DNA of 64,000 bases, taken from the NCBI RefSeq assembly GCF_040412425.1, contig NC_089766.1:14178508-14242507 (forward strand), written 5' to 3'. Positions within the stretch are counted from its first letter, which is position 1. Each line of letters begins with the position of its first letter. The notes beneath the pieces were generated by a model. The model worked only from the letters and a program-made list of their open reading frames with translations. It ran no database searches and was not told the DNA's origin. Source of the stretch: Macrobrachium rosenbergii. Taxonomy: Eukaryota; Arthropoda; Malacostraca; Decapoda; Palaemonidae. Made by a program: the position numbers and the translations under genes. This document shows positions 13,303 to 25,500 of the stretch, in pieces.

Positions 13303-13589
13303 ACTCATCGCATGTCAAGAGAGCTAAAGCAGCTGACTGGACACATCAATCAGTGATTAAAGAAAGATGATGCCGGGATGTGGGAGAATGTCTGCTAAAT
13401 AGCGAACCAGGGTTGCACGAACGCCTGCCTGCGAGATAGCGGACCCATACAGCTATTCCTCTCCCACGTGACCTTTCCAACCTTCATTCCCCCAACCAAC
13501 GGGTCAACGGTCCTGCTAGACACACACCGTCCACGACAACCAACCCGACCAGCAAACATTTCTGTGACTGGTGCGTTATTTATGGATAC

Positions 13590-13591
<2 letters not shown>

Positions 13592-13652
<61 letters not shown>
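13592..13652. repeat. (CT)n microsatellite
   Basis: Pure CT array of about 61 bp. It makes the long minus frame 13,395-13,718 look coding, but nothing else in that frame supports a gene. Confidence 0.95.
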
Positions 13653-13654
<2 letters not shown>

Positions 13655-13734
13655 GCACATCAAAGAGCTTAAAGTTACTATGGCTTGACAAGCCCCTCCC
13701 ATCGAAGGCCCTCCCCAAAAGCTGAATTAAAGGT

Positions 13735-13795
13735 CAACGGGTGGGAGGCGGCGGTAGGGGGGAGGGGGATACGGGGAGGACCAGAGTGGGAGTTG
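13735..13795 (+). other. G-rich tract (possible G-quadruplex)
   Basis: Several runs of three or more G lie within 50 bp, including GGGGGGAGGGGGATACGGGG. The composition is strongly unlike the AT-rich surroundings. Confidence 0.4.
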
Positions 13796-13799
13796 TGGA

Positions 13800-14566
13800 C
13801 CAAACGGCCGAGATTAGCAATTGCCGAATTATCACACTGGGTCGAAAACTCTAACGCACTGTCCCCTTAAACTCCGGAGTACTTTCCCTGTGCCCGCTCT
13901 CACTAATGCCTATAATCTTCCAGATTTAATGGCGGGTATCTTCTTTATCTTTAGAATTTAGACTGACTCCTTCGCGTTTTGTTTTCCCTTTCAATTTTTT
14001 TTTTTTTTTTTAAGGCTGGCGTGGAATAGGGAACTTGGCTGGCTGTGGCGTCGGCTTTCCGCCTAAAGAAAATTGTGACCTTACCATTCGACATAATTCA
14101 GATATTAATCAGCGTTTGCATGCTTGTATGTATATGTATACCTGTTCATACATATTAAAAGAAAACCCGCATGTATATGTGGTGAGATACAGACAGACAC
14201 TAAGAGTGTACATTCAGATCACCGATAAAGTGTTTTTGTGTTGCGCAAACCTTTGCACCTATCGCAGGTTCTCTGACATATTCACTATTGTCAATACTTT
14301 CTATATACATATATATACAGTATATATATATATATATATAATACATATATATATACAAAAAGATTGATAGATACAGACAGATAGATATGAGGGTGTGAAT
14401 AATTTTCGTACCATCGTACTCTAAATGTCCACAGTGATATCTCAGTTTTCGAAAATTGCATTTAATTAATTGGTTAAACGGTGGTTTACTCTAAATACAT
14501 GTTTTGTCTATAAACGTTTCATTCCATAGACGACTATTTCATGTAATTAATTGCGTCACGCTTCTT
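13800..14566. other. Unassigned spacer
   Basis: Contains a T-run at about 13,996 and a short AT block at 14,300-14,355 with the recurrent ATACAGTATAT interruption. No gene recognised. Confidence 0.5.
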
Positions 14567-14980
14567 AACAAGTGAAAAATGAGTCGAAGTCTCTTCGGCG
14601 CAATCGAGATTTCTGTACATCCGCTGCAGCGTGTAATTAAGGCCACCGACAATCGATCTATCTTTCGGTGGTCTCGGTATAATGCTGTATGAGCCGTGGC
14701 CCATGAAACTTTAACCGCGGGCCGGTGGTGGCCTATCTTATATCGCTGCCAGAAGCACGATTATGGCTAACTTTCACATTAAGTAAAACAAAAAAAATAA
14801 AAAAATACTGAGCCTAGAGGGCTGCAATTTGGTATATTTGATGACTGGAGGGTGAATGATTAACATACCAATTTGCAGCTCTCTAGCCTGAGTAGTTTTT
14901 AAGATCTGAGGGCGGACAGAATAAAGTACGGACGAACAGACAAAGTTTTCACAATAGTTTTCTTTTACAGAAAACTAAAA
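14567..14980 (+). mobile_element. Hairpin-bearing dispersed element, copy 1
   Basis: First of four copies (also 20,053-20,415, 26,088-26,500 and, inverted, 55,758-56,108). It opens with a small TTCGGCGCAATCGAG segment and ends in TTTTACAGAAAACTAAAA. The centre holds an inverted repeat: arm near 14,803-14,839 (CTAGAGGGCTGCAATTTGGT) and arm near 14,864-14,900 (AATTTGCAGCTCTCTAG), separated by about 25 bp. Short terminal inverted similarity (AGTTTTCTGTA) fits a MITE or foldback element. No coding capacity. Confidence 0.75.
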
Positions 14981-15389
14981 AGAGAAAACAGCTTAATTTC
15001 ACGGACAAACGATTCCTGTTATGGATACGAAAGTTTTATTCATTCTAAACCTCGCTATCTGTAGTTGTGATTAAGCCACTCGATACAAATACCGGCTTGG
15101 CTGTAGAACTACGTAACTGAGACCAATACAAAGAACGAAAATGACTAAAGAATAATAACTGAAAAATAGAAAATAAAACCACAGTGTTCCGATCATGTAG
15201 CGTATCTGTGAAAAGCGGAAAGGAATGACTGCGTCACCATCTGCATAAATAAAATCATACATAAACAATTGTGCAACATGCATAGGTTTTAAAGCGAGAG
15301 GCAAACACACAGCAAGGGACGCCACAACTACCACTAACAAAAACAAAAGTTACAGCCAGCATAACTCTTACAAATATATGTTGTATGAC

Positions 15390-15430
15390 TGAAATTATAT
15401 ATATATATATGACTGAAATTATATATATAT

Positions 15431-15466
<36 letters not shown>

Positions 15467-15470
15467 ATAT
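15390..15470. repeat. Interrupted (AT)n arrays
   Basis: AT blocks interleaved with two copies of ATGACTGAAATTATATAT. Confidence 0.85.
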
Positions 15471-15564
15471 CCACTGCTTGCTTTGGTCAAAGGGTCCCAA
15501 CTCATTTCTCACAAAATGAACCCGGTGACATTTTCTACTCCTTTCACTAATAACATCCAACGTT

Positions 15565-17402
15565 CAATCAAAAGTATAACTGAGCAAGAGAGCAAAAATG
15601 TGAACTAATCAAAAGTATAACTAAGCAAGAGAGCAAACACGTGAACCAACCAAACGTATAACTAAGCAAGAGAGCAAACACGTGAACCAACCAAACGTAT
15701 AACTAAGCAAGAGAGCAAACACGTGAACCAACCAAAAGTATAACTAAGCAAGAGAGCAAACATGTGAACCAACCAAACGTATAACTAAGCAAGAGAGCAA
15801 ACACGTCAACCAATCAAAAGTATAACTAGGCAAGAGAGCAAACACGTGAACCAACCAAAAGTATAACTAAGCAAGAGAGCAAACACGTGAACCAACCAAA
15901 CGTATAACTAAGCAAGAGAGCAAACACGTGAACCAATCAAAAGTATAACTAGGCAAGAGAGCAAACACGTGAACCAACCAAAAGTATAACTAAGCAAGAG
16001 AGCAAACACGTGAACCAACCAAACGTATAACTAAGAAAGAGAGCAAACACGTGAACCAATCAAAAGTATAACTAGGCAAGAGAGCAAACACATCAACCAA
16101 CCAAAAGTATAACTAAGCAAGAGAGCAAACACGTGAACCAACCAAACGTATAACTAAGCAAGAGAGCAAACACGTGAACCAATCAAAAGTATAACTAGGC
16201 AAGAGAGCAAACACGTCAACCAACCAAACGTATAACTAGGCAAGAGAGCAAACACGTGAACCAACCAAACGCATAACTAAGCAAGAGAGCAAACACGTGA
16301 ACCAACCAAAAGTATAACTAAGAAAGAGAGCAAACACGTGAACCAATCAAAAGTATAAGTAGGCAAGAGAGCAAACACGTCAACCAACCAAAAGTAAAAC
16401 TAAGAAAGAGAGCAAACACGTGAACCAATCAAAAGTATAACTAAGCAAGAGAGCAAACACGTGAACCAATCAAAAGTATAACTAGGCAAGAGAGCAAACA
16501 CGTCAACCAACCAAAACGTATAACTAGGCAAGAGAGCAAACACGTGAACCAACCAAACGCATAACTAAGCAAGTTAGCAAACACGTGAACCAACCAAAAG
16601 TATAACTAAGAAAGAGGGCAAACACGTGAACCAATCAAAAGTATAACTAGGCAAGAGAGCAAACACGTCAACCAACCAAAAGTATAACTAAGCAAGAGAG
16701 CAAACACGTGAACCAACCAAACGTATAACTAAGCAAGAGAGCAAACACGTGAACCAATCAAAAGTATAACTAGGCAAGAGAGCAAACACGTCAACCAACC
16801 AAAAGTATAACTAAGCAAGAGAGCAAACACGTCAACCAACCAAACGTATAACTAAGCAAGAGAGCAAACACATAAACCAACCAAACGTATAACTAAGCAA
16901 GAGAGCAAACACGTGAACCAATCAAAAGTATAACTAGGCAAGAGAGCAAACACGTCAACCAACCAAACGCATAACTAGGCAAGAGAGCAAACACGTCAAC
17001 CAACCAAAAGTATAACTAAGCAAGAAAGCAAACACGTGAACCAACCAAACGTATAACTAAGCAAGAGAGCAAACACGTGAACCAATCAAAAGTATAACTA
17101 GGCAAGAGAGCAAACACGTCAACCAACCAAAAGTATAACTAAGCAAGAGAGCAAACACGTCAACCAACCAAACGTATAACTAAGCAAGAGAGCAAACACA
17201 TAAACCAACCAAACGTATAACTAAGCAAGAGAGCAAACACGTGAACCAATCAAAAGTATAACTAGGCAAGAGAGCAAACACGTCAACCAACCAAACGTAT
17301 AACTAGGCAAGAGAGCAAACACGTGAACCAACCAAACGCATAACTAAGCAAGTTAGCAAACACGTGAACCAAACAAAAGTATAACTAAGAAAGAGAGCAA
17401 AA
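15565..17402. repeat. 41-bp satellite with higher-order structure
   Basis: About 45 tandem copies of a 41-bp unit of the form CCAACCAAACGTATAACTAA then GCAAGAGAGCAAACACGTGAA. Three variants recur in order: A (AATCAAAAG, ACTAGGC), B (AACCAAAAG, ACTAAGC) and C (AACCAAACG, ACTAAGC), giving a 123-bp trimer. Rare markers show longer periods: CATAAACC at 16,871 and 17,199 (328 bp, 8 units) and AAGTTAGC at 16,571 and 17,350 (779 bp, 19 units). A CACGTG E-box-like word lies in most units. No open frame crosses the array. Confidence 0.95.
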
Positions 17403-17678
17403 AGGCGAAAAGTGACAAGCGACATTCCAAGTACAACTGAAACATTGAAGAGTTGGGTATCACAGCCAGAGCCAAGACAACCCTCTCCAGCATGCTGTAG
17501 TCAATAGCGCTGAAAATCGCAACTAATTGACTTCTAGGAACTTGTACGCTATGCAATATGAAACGCCACTGCAATGCGCCAATTGCATAATTATTCACTA
17601 TGTCGGCCTCCACCGAGCTTCCTGTTGCATCTGTTCTCTCTTTAAGTCGTAGACACACAAACCACATACAGATGAGTA

Positions 17679-17679
<1 letters not shown>
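17403..17679. other. Unique segment with unrecognised open frame
   Basis: A minus frame of 104 codons (17,353-17,667) runs through unique sequence and ends in the last satellite unit. Its translation is mixed in composition but matches no family I recognise. No splice signals are evident. Confidence 0.3.

Positions 17680-17756
<77 letters not shown>
17680..17756. repeat. (AT)n microsatellite
   Basis: Pure AT array of about 77 bp. Confidence 0.95.
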
Positions 17757-17757
<1 letters not shown>

Positions 17758-17910
17758 TCTTGGAGCGTTTACCAATAAATGCTTGAATAAACGCTCTGGA
17801 AGAGGTCCACTGGTGGATGGAACTGCTGAGCATTTTTAAACTATTTTTATTTTTCCTACATGAAATACAACTGAGTGATTCATCTATGTGTCGAAGACCA
17901 GTATGTATTT

Positions 17911-18754
<844 letters not shown>

Positions 18755-18801
<47 letters not shown>
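18755..18801. repeat. (AT)n microsatellite
   Basis: Pure AT array of about 47 bp. Confidence 0.95.
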
Positions 18802-18804
<3 letters not shown>

Positions 18805-18834
18805 TAAATACATACATACACACATACAGTACAT

Positions 18835-19000
18835 ATACGAGCTTGATAGTGAGGTCTACGCTGCGCTGGAACCCGGCGCTGCCCATCATGTCTACCCCTA
18901 CCCTCCCGATCCCCTACCTACCCCACCCCCAACTGGGGTGGACAAACAGGTTTGCAGGAGGAGGGTGGATGTGTCATGTCTCCTTTATCCTCTCGGATTT
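18835..19000 (+). mobile_element. GC-rich dispersed element, copy 1
   Basis: A GC-rich block between AT arrays, containing GGAACCCGGCGCTGCC, ACAAACAGGTTTGCAGGAGG and TCCTCTCGGATTTTATTAT. An inverted copy with an internal duplication lies at 33,690-33,960. The downstream junction with an AT array suggests a retroposon with an AT-type tail. Confidence 0.65.
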
Positions 19001-19001
19001 T

Positions 19002-19008
<7 letters not shown>

Positions 19009-19064
<56 letters not shown>

Positions 19065-19089
19065 AATACATATATATATCCATACATAA

Positions 19090-19183
<94 letters not shown>

Positions 19184-19225
19184 ATGTGTGTGTGTGTGTA
19201 TACATGTGTGTGTGCGCATATGTAT
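19009..19225. repeat. Compound AT/GT microsatellite cluster
   Basis: AT arrays 19,009-19,056 and 19,098-19,179, then GT to about 19,198 and ATGT repeats to 19,225. Confidence 0.95.
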
Positions 19226-19310
19226 GTATGTATGTATTAAATTCTGAAAACTTTTTCATTACTCCGACGCTTCTGAAGTCATAGGATCCTTTGAATCTGA
19301 GTCTTGCAGG

Positions 19311-19380
19311 GTATATAAAACCGGCTGAAGTCGTCGAACCTTCATGTTTCAGGTCGATCTTTGTCGAGTGTGGCTGAAGT
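19311..19380 (+). promoter_or_regulatory. Possible TATA-type core promoter
   Basis: GTATATAAAA at 19,311-19,320 is followed about 30 bp later by TTCATGTTTCAGGTCG (19,341 onward), the spacing expected for an arthropod initiator. No open frame follows, so chance occurrence in AT-rich DNA is likely. Confidence 0.15.
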
Positions 19381-19537
19381 TAATCTGTTCATTTCCCCAT
19401 CATTCTGTCGACCCTTTCGACCTATTTGACTTACTGATCACAAACTACCTTCCTGCTTATTTAACTATTTCCAAAAGAGGAAAGGAGACAAATGCTACCC
19501 AATTCTATAACAGGCCTACATAGTGATCTAAAGTTTA

Positions 19538-19540
<3 letters not shown>

Positions 19541-19577
<37 letters not shown>

Positions 19578-19600
19578 TATAATAATAATAATAATAATTA
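19541..19600. repeat. (AAT)n microsatellite
   Basis: AAT array with two interruptions. Confidence 0.9.
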
Positions 19601-19729
19601 TAAATTCTTTTTAAAAAGGATGGCCGCATCGTGAGAATTAATCTTATATTGAGTCTTCTCAATTTTTTTGAGAACACTCAGTATCAGATTAATTCGCACA
19701 ATGCACCCATCCTTTTTAACGTAGCATGC

Positions 19730-19754
19730 TTAAGAGAGGGTCTACTCCCTTCCA

Positions 19755-19846
<92 letters not shown>

Positions 19847-19886
19847 AAGAAGAAGAAGAAGAAGAAGAAGGAGAAGAAGAAGAAGA
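19730..19886. repeat. Compound (AAT)n(AAG)n microsatellite with short conserved leader
   Basis: AAT from 19,757 to 19,817, then AAG to about 19,886. The leader AGAGAGGGTCTACTCCCTTC matches the leaders of the AAT arrays at 20,700-21,110. Confidence 0.9.
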
Positions 19887-20052
19887 TCCATTACCCAAAA
19901 GAATATTATACTGACATTCTATATACATTTATCCTACACCATATCACCATTGACTTTCAAAATTAAATGGTTCGGACCACAGGATACCCAAAAAGTTATT
20001 TATTGTTGATTTTTTTCCATTTTGGCAAGATCTGAAAACAAACACAGGTATA

Positions 20053-20415
20053 ACAAGTAAAAAATGCGCCGAAGTTTCTTCGGCGCAATTGAGTGTTCTG
20101 TACAGTGTATATCGCTGTATGAAACTCTCAGCCATGGCTCATGAAACTCTCAGCCGTGGCCCATGAATCTTTCAGCCACAGCCCGGTGGTGGCCTGTGTT
20201 GTTGGCACCTATAGCGGTACCAGACCCAAGATCATGGCTAACTTTAACCTTAAATAAAATAAAAATTACTAAGGCTAGAGGGCTGCAATTTGGTATTTTG
20301 ATGATTGGAGGGTGGATGATCAACATAACAATTTGCAGCCCTCTAGACTCAGTAGTTTTTAAGATCTGAGGGCTGGCAGACAGACAAATTGTCATCTTTT
20401 ACAGAAAACTAAAAA
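20053..20415 (+). mobile_element. Hairpin-bearing dispersed element, copy 2
   Basis: Same family as 14,567-14,980. Inverted arms lie near 20,263-20,303 and 20,320-20,360. This copy lacks the segment beginning GGCCACCGA and has instead about three short tandem copies of CATGAAACTCTCAGCC near 20,118-20,175. Confidence 0.75.
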
Positions 20416-20699
20416 TCAAAAGATATACAGAATATGGGGGACTAACAATAACTGACCAATGAAAATTCGACCCACCTTCAAGACTATCAATCCATTCTTC
20501 CTGCTATAAATACCTGACTACCTTTAATTTCACACATCTGCGAGTGCGTCGAAGCGCAAGAGTAAAATAAAATAAACAACGAAAGCAGAATATCTTTCCG
20601 TGTCCTTTGGAAATTTATTATACCACCTTCCTGCAGACGAGAAGAATGTAATACGAAGAATAGAGAAGACTCTCTACAAGCTAAATGCCGCTGGAACAG

Positions 20700-20742
20700 G
20701 AATTGTTTTTTAATAACAATCCCCTAAAAGAGGGATTCCTTC

Positions 20743-20807
<65 letters not shown>

Positions 20808-20871
20808 TAATGAAATGTTTTTAATAACACTGCCCTAAAAGAGGGACTCCTTCCGGATGATGATGATGATG

Positions 20872-20921
<50 letters not shown>

Positions 20922-20960
20922 TTTTTAATAACACTGCCCTAAAAGAGGTACTCCTTCCTG

Positions 20961-21021
<61 letters not shown>

Positions 21022-21052
21022 AAATAACACTTCCCTAAAAGGGACTCCTTCC

Positions 21053-21109
<57 letters not shown>

Positions 21110-21110
21110 G
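20700..21110. repeat. Four tandem leader-plus-(AAT)n units
   Basis: Four units near 100 bp, each a conserved leader (AATAACACTGCCCTAAAAGA then GGGACTCCTTCC) followed by an AAT array (20,745-20,807; 20,866-20,916; 20,961-21,019; 21,055-21,107). The second unit starts its array with GATGAT triplets. The leader travels with its triplet array. Confidence 0.85.
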
Positions 21111-21361
21111 TAAAACTTATCCTCAGCCACAATTTAAATACAAAGTAAATGACCTTAAGCTACCATTCTTTTATTCATTCTAAAAACTATTCGAGAAATG
21201 ATGCGCAATTCCAAACTCATAATTAAACTTTGATTTCCTGTTAATTCTCTCACCTGTCACATATGTCACAAATTTGGTCACCTGTGGATCCAGCTGGGAA
21301 GATGATTTATCGCTCGTCGCATGAACGCGCGTATTAATAAATAATTAAAAATTAATCAATT

Positions 21362-21416
21362 CAGGGAAAGGGGAAGGGGGAGGTGGGAGGTTGGAGGGGA
21401 GGGGAAGAGGGTTGCA
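21362..21416 (+). other. G-rich polypurine tract
   Basis: About 55 bp almost entirely purine (one or two T), with seven or more GGG runs. Candidate G-quadruplex or triplex-forming DNA just upstream of the LTR element. Confidence 0.4.
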
Positions 21417-21483
21417 GCAACTGGGCTTGAAAGGTCATCACTTGGTGTGTGTACATGGGGGGTGAGGTAGGGAGTTGTGTTAG

Positions 21484-22161
21484 TGTAACGACCCGAGTGG
21501 GCCGTTATGCAGGTTCTTTAACATACTCAGGACGGGGCTGTCATGACTGACGGCAGATGCAACAAACAAAGGAGGAGAAAACAACAAAAACAATAAAATG
21601 AGCTTAATATTAATTTATTTTTACAAATATTTACAAGTGAGACAGGTCTGGTAAAAAGATAAAACCATAAGCACAATAAAGGCCAAAAGGCAGCACTAAA
21701 CAAAATCCAGTTAAAATAAACAAAAAACAGTAGCTTTAAAAAAAAAGGCAAAAATAAACAACAGCAGGCAGAAAAAAATTACGTCCTCCATGGTCACCAA
21801 GACAGCCCTCAGCTGCACAAAAGGGACAAGACCCCACAAACCAGAATACCTCGATGGAGACTCAGGACAGCCTCACGCTGTCATCAAAGATGAGCAGCTC
21901 GTGGTCACGACTACTCATGGTCACACTCCACCTCTCTGACGTGCTCCTCGTAGGCGTGCTCCAATTTGCTGCTCAAAAACTCGACCAACGTCGACTCCAA
22001 AACTGCCTGCTGCTGCTGCCACTGCCGCTACTCTCTGCCCTACCAGACCCGACTGGCGAAAGAAAAACGGCAGCTCACCGACGAGAACATCAAAACAAAA
22101 AAAAGTAAGGAGGCAGCAACCAAATAGCGGGGAACCACAGTTCCAAAAAAATAACGTGACA
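21484..22161 (-). repeat. 3' LTR of the miniature element
   Basis: 678 bp, bounded by TG (plus-strand CA at 22,160-22,161) and CA (plus-strand TG at 21,484-21,485). It abuts the polypurine tract. The 84-codon plus frame inside it is a by-product. Confidence 0.65.
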
Positions 22162-22172
22162 CCTCCCCACTA
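22162..22172 (-). other. Polypurine tract
   Basis: On the minus strand TAGTGGGGAGG immediately precedes the TGTCACG start of the 3' LTR and follows a long T-run. This is the position and composition of a plus-strand primer site. Confidence 0.6.
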
Positions 22173-22239
22173 AAAAAAAAAAAAAAAAAGATTATTTTTT
22201 TTTTTTCCCTCCAATGCCGTAAAAAGTAAAACAGAGCCA

Positions 22240-22256
22240 TCCTGTCACGGTCGCCA
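22240..22256 (-). other. tRNA primer-binding site
   Basis: The plus strand reads CCTGTCACGGTCGCCA, ending one base before the second LTR. That looks like a tRNA 3' end including CCA. From memory it matches an arthropod arginine tRNA acceptor and T arm; this was not checked against a database. Confidence 0.6.
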
Positions 22257-22257
22257 T

Positions 22258-22872
22258 TGTAACGACCTGAGTGGAACGTTATGCAGGTTCTTTAACATAC
22301 TCAGGATTGTTGACTGACGGCAGATGCAACAAACAAAGGAGGAGAAAACAACAAAAACAATAAAATGAGCTTAATATTAATTTATTTTTACAAATATTTA
22401 CAAGTGAGACAGGTCTGGTAAAAGATAAAACCATAAGCACAATAAAGGCCAAAAGGCAGCACTAAACAAAAATCCAGTTAAAATAAACAAAAACAGTAGC
22501 TTTAAAAAAAAAAAGGCAAAAATAAACAACAGCAGGCAGAAAAAAATCAAACATACGTCCTCCATCGGGTCACCAAGACAGCCCTCAGCTGCACAAAAGG
22601 GACAAGACCCCACAAACCAGAATACCCGATGGAGACTTTCACGCTGTCATCAAAGATGAGCAGCTCGTGGTCAACGACTACTCATGGTCACACTCCACCT
22701 CTACGACGTGCTCGTGGCGTGCTCAATTTGCTGCTCAAAAATTACCAAGACTCCAAAAACTGCCTGCTGCTGCTGAAGTGACTCCGCTGCCTACCAGATT
22801 TGGCGAAAGAAAAACGGCAGCTCACCACGAGAACATCAAAACAAAAAAAACTTGAAGGCAAAGGCAGCAATC
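22258..22872 (-). repeat. 5' LTR of the miniature element
   Basis: Collinear with 21,484-22,108 and recognisable for about 615 bp. Several short segments of the other LTR are missing here. Similarity fades after about 22,872, so the outer end is truncated or too diverged to place. Confidence 0.65.
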
Positions 22873-22957
22873 CACAAAAGGGAACGAAATGGGAACCAGC
22901 GAACCATAAACGAAAGAATATAAAGTTCTTAATGTTAGGGTACACAAATCGGTCCCC

Positions 22958-22971
<14 letters not shown>

Positions 22972-23030
<59 letters not shown>
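22972..23030. repeat. (CT)n microsatellite
   Basis: Pure CT array of about 59 bp. Confidence 0.95.
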
Positions 23031-23033
<3 letters not shown>

Positions 23034-23175
23034 AGAGAAGAGGTCGAACCAAAAATAAACTCCAAAAATAAGCTCACTATTTCACTCCCAAAAGTTGAGC
23101 CACGTGTTAAGGCCTGTGAACGCCATCGCTTATTCTTAACAAAAAAAAAAAGTTTAGTCAAGTGTTTTGGATGCC

Positions 23176-23179
<4 letters not shown>

Positions 23180-23242
<63 letters not shown>
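23180..23242. repeat. (CT)n microsatellite
   Basis: Pure CT array of about 63 bp. With the previous array it explains the long frames across 22.7-23.4 kb. Confidence 0.95.
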
Positions 23243-23245
<3 letters not shown>

Positions 23246-23487
23246 TTTACTGCAAAGCAAAGAGAACCTACACTCTCTCACATATTACCAGATACACAGG
23301 TTCGAAGTGATCCGGAATATTTTTGGACTGGTGTCAAGAACAACTGAGCAAAACTTTGACGCGAAAACAAAGATTCCAAATTGGGAAAAGTAGAACACTT
23401 CATTAATACTAATAGTAAAAATGCTTAATACTGATATATTTTTAATATAATACAAACATATGCTGTGTGTATGTGTATATATATATT

Positions 23488-23496
<9 letters not shown>

Positions 23497-23549
<53 letters not shown>
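23497..23549. repeat. (AT)n microsatellite
   Basis: Pure AT array of about 53 bp. Confidence 0.95.
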
Positions 23550-23552
<3 letters not shown>

Positions 23553-23639
23553 CATATATATATACACATAATTATGTGGGTGCACATATTTCACGTATGC
23601 TTGCAGAAGCATCTATTACAAATAAACCGCTTCTCCAAA

Positions 23640-24130
23640 AGCGATAAGTGGGTCCACCCTGGTTTTGCTTCTGTGTGTGTGTCTGTGTGTATGATGCTGA
23701 CTCCCCTTTTTCCTTTAACCTACCACCATCCATTTCATTTTCTCACAAATACCATAAAAAAAACAATTAAAGTATTCCTCTAATTGTATTTCCTCTTCCC
23801 TTTACAACCGCTGAAGTTTTTTTACCAGTCTCTACAAGTTCTCTTCAATATCACCAACTAACATTCAATTATCAGAGTGCATCTGCCATTCAAAAACCCT
23901 ATTACAAAGCCTTTTCTCATTCAAGGTATGCATGTTTTTTCTTCCTATAATCCCTCTTTTTAGCCTGTTCACGAGGTATCAAAACCCACTCACGGTATTA
24001 CATCCTCCTATCTCAGACCCCTTTTAAAAAACTAATTACTTTCTAACTTGTGCTTCACTTTCATCACAAAAATGTCAAACTCCTTTCAACAAATTACCTT
24101 CTCCTCAGTAAATCCTCATCTTCCTTAACT
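23640..24130. other. Pyrimidine-skewed unassigned segment
   Basis: The plus strand is rich in C and T and poor in G. It resembles the segments beside AT arrays at 61.9 and 63.7 kb in style, but I could not read a protein from it on either strand. Confidence 0.35.
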
Positions 24131-24141
24131 TTCTCTCTCTA

Positions 24142-24379
<238 letters not shown>

Positions 24380-24528
24380 TCACGTACATATTCACATACT
24401 GTGCACAAGAGCCACAGTTTACTAAAATTACCCTCATTTACAATAATGAGGAACATTAAAACTTTTGGCCGTTTTTATCCAATTTCACCTCCCCTTTCAA
24501 GGTTCACAATTGCAGTATTATGAGACAA

Positions 24529-24529
<1 letters not shown>

Positions 24530-24609
<80 letters not shown>
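24530..24609. repeat. Compound (AC)n(GA)n microsatellite
   Basis: A short AC run switches to a GA array at 24,541. Confidence 0.95.
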
Positions 24610-24611
<2 letters not shown>

Positions 24612-25285
24612 AGCAACAGAGCAGCCAGAAAAATCAAATAATGTTTTCTTCTAAATTTCTTCAGCTGATTAAAAGACAGAACATGCATACTTTAAACGTA
24701 TTCAAAAATCAAATAAATTATCCGTTTAAAATTATTATAAACTACTTTGCTTGCAACCCGCATAATATTTCTGTCAGCCTACAGTTTACCCAACTGAAAC
24801 TGTGAAAAAAAAAAACAATAAAATATCATTTTTCCAGCTAGGATCATCTGTTCATACACACTCATATTCCAACGTCTGGGAAGGAATAAGTCCACTTAAC
24901 ATCTACAGAAACTGGTAACATTTTCGTTTCTAAGAGGAAATCAATCCAAAACGTATCTGAAAAACAAATCAATGAAAACTTGAAAATCAAATGCTCTCCC
25001 CTACCCATCCCCTCTGACTGATAAAATTTTTTGTCCTAAGATGTCAGGGTCTTTTGCTTCTATTGCCGCTCCTAACTGGCTGCCAAGGTCTGTTGTTGCA
25101 TGTCTTAGTAATAGTCACGGGGCTTTTATTTGCCGAAAACATCCGTCACTAACCGGCGACCACCTTTCCAATGAATGACCAGGTTCAGTGTTCCTTAAGA
25201 TTGCTGATCGAGAAGTCAGCAATGCAGGAAATATTCTAAAGAGTAGAAAAAGAAATTCTTGGATAATGCAATACTACAGACCTAA
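24610..25285. other. Unassigned spacer
   Basis: No gene or repeat recognised. Confidence 0.5.
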
Positions 25286-25289
25286 GCTG

Positions 25290-25500
25290 CACAGGGATAT
25301 TACGAGTCTACGACTGGCAAACCTCAAGACAAGAGCTGTTACTTGGCAAATGTGAGGAATGTCACCGTGATTGGCAAAGGTGAAGACTGGAGTCGTTGAC
25401 TGGCAGACACGAAGCCTAACCTTGCATTGGAGAGTTAGGACTGACTCGGTGATTGACAGACGTTAAGTAGAGCAGAGTAATTTGCAAACGTCAGGAAGGG
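25290..25500. repeat. Degenerate tandem repeat containing TTGGCAAA
   Basis: Variants of GACTGGCAAACGTGAAGAC recur five or six times at 35-45 bp spacing (near 25,312, 25,353, 25,372, 25,404, 25,454 and 25,482). Confidence 0.5.

Larger units (their letters stand above)
21484..22872 (-). mobile_element. Miniature LTR retrotransposon (TRIM-like or internally deleted)
   Basis: Two direct repeats of about 0.6-0.7 kb flank only 96 bp. Read on the minus strand the order is LTR (22,872 to 22,258), one spacer base, a tRNA-type primer-binding site, a short leader, a polypurine tract and a second LTR (22,161 to 21,484). The downstream LTR begins TGTCACG and ends CGTTACA. There is no gag or pol. It is either a terminal-repeat retrotransposon in miniature or a Ty3/gypsy-like element that lost its interior. 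The LTRs differ by many small indels, so the copy is not recent. Confidence 0.7.

Noticed and set aside
15565..17402. CRISPR-like appearance of regular repeats
   Set aside because: Units are contiguous 41-bp repeats without unique spacers, in a eukaryotic-type genome; it is a satellite.
17353..17667. 104-codon minus frame beside the 41-bp satellite
   Set aside because: Checked for reverse-transcriptase and other motifs; no convincing landmark, and no splice or start signals.
20500..20560. TATAAATA followed by possible initiator
   Set aside because: No supporting downstream frame, and TATA words are expected by chance at this AT content.
22742..23393. Frames of 179 and 197 codons
   Set aside because: Open only because CT/GA arrays lack stops; the remainder is LTR sequence and unrelated spacer.
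23640..24130. Possible decayed RT fragment in the pyrimidine-skewed segment
   Set aside because: Minus-strand frames were read and no RT landmark was found, unlike 61.9-62.1 kb.
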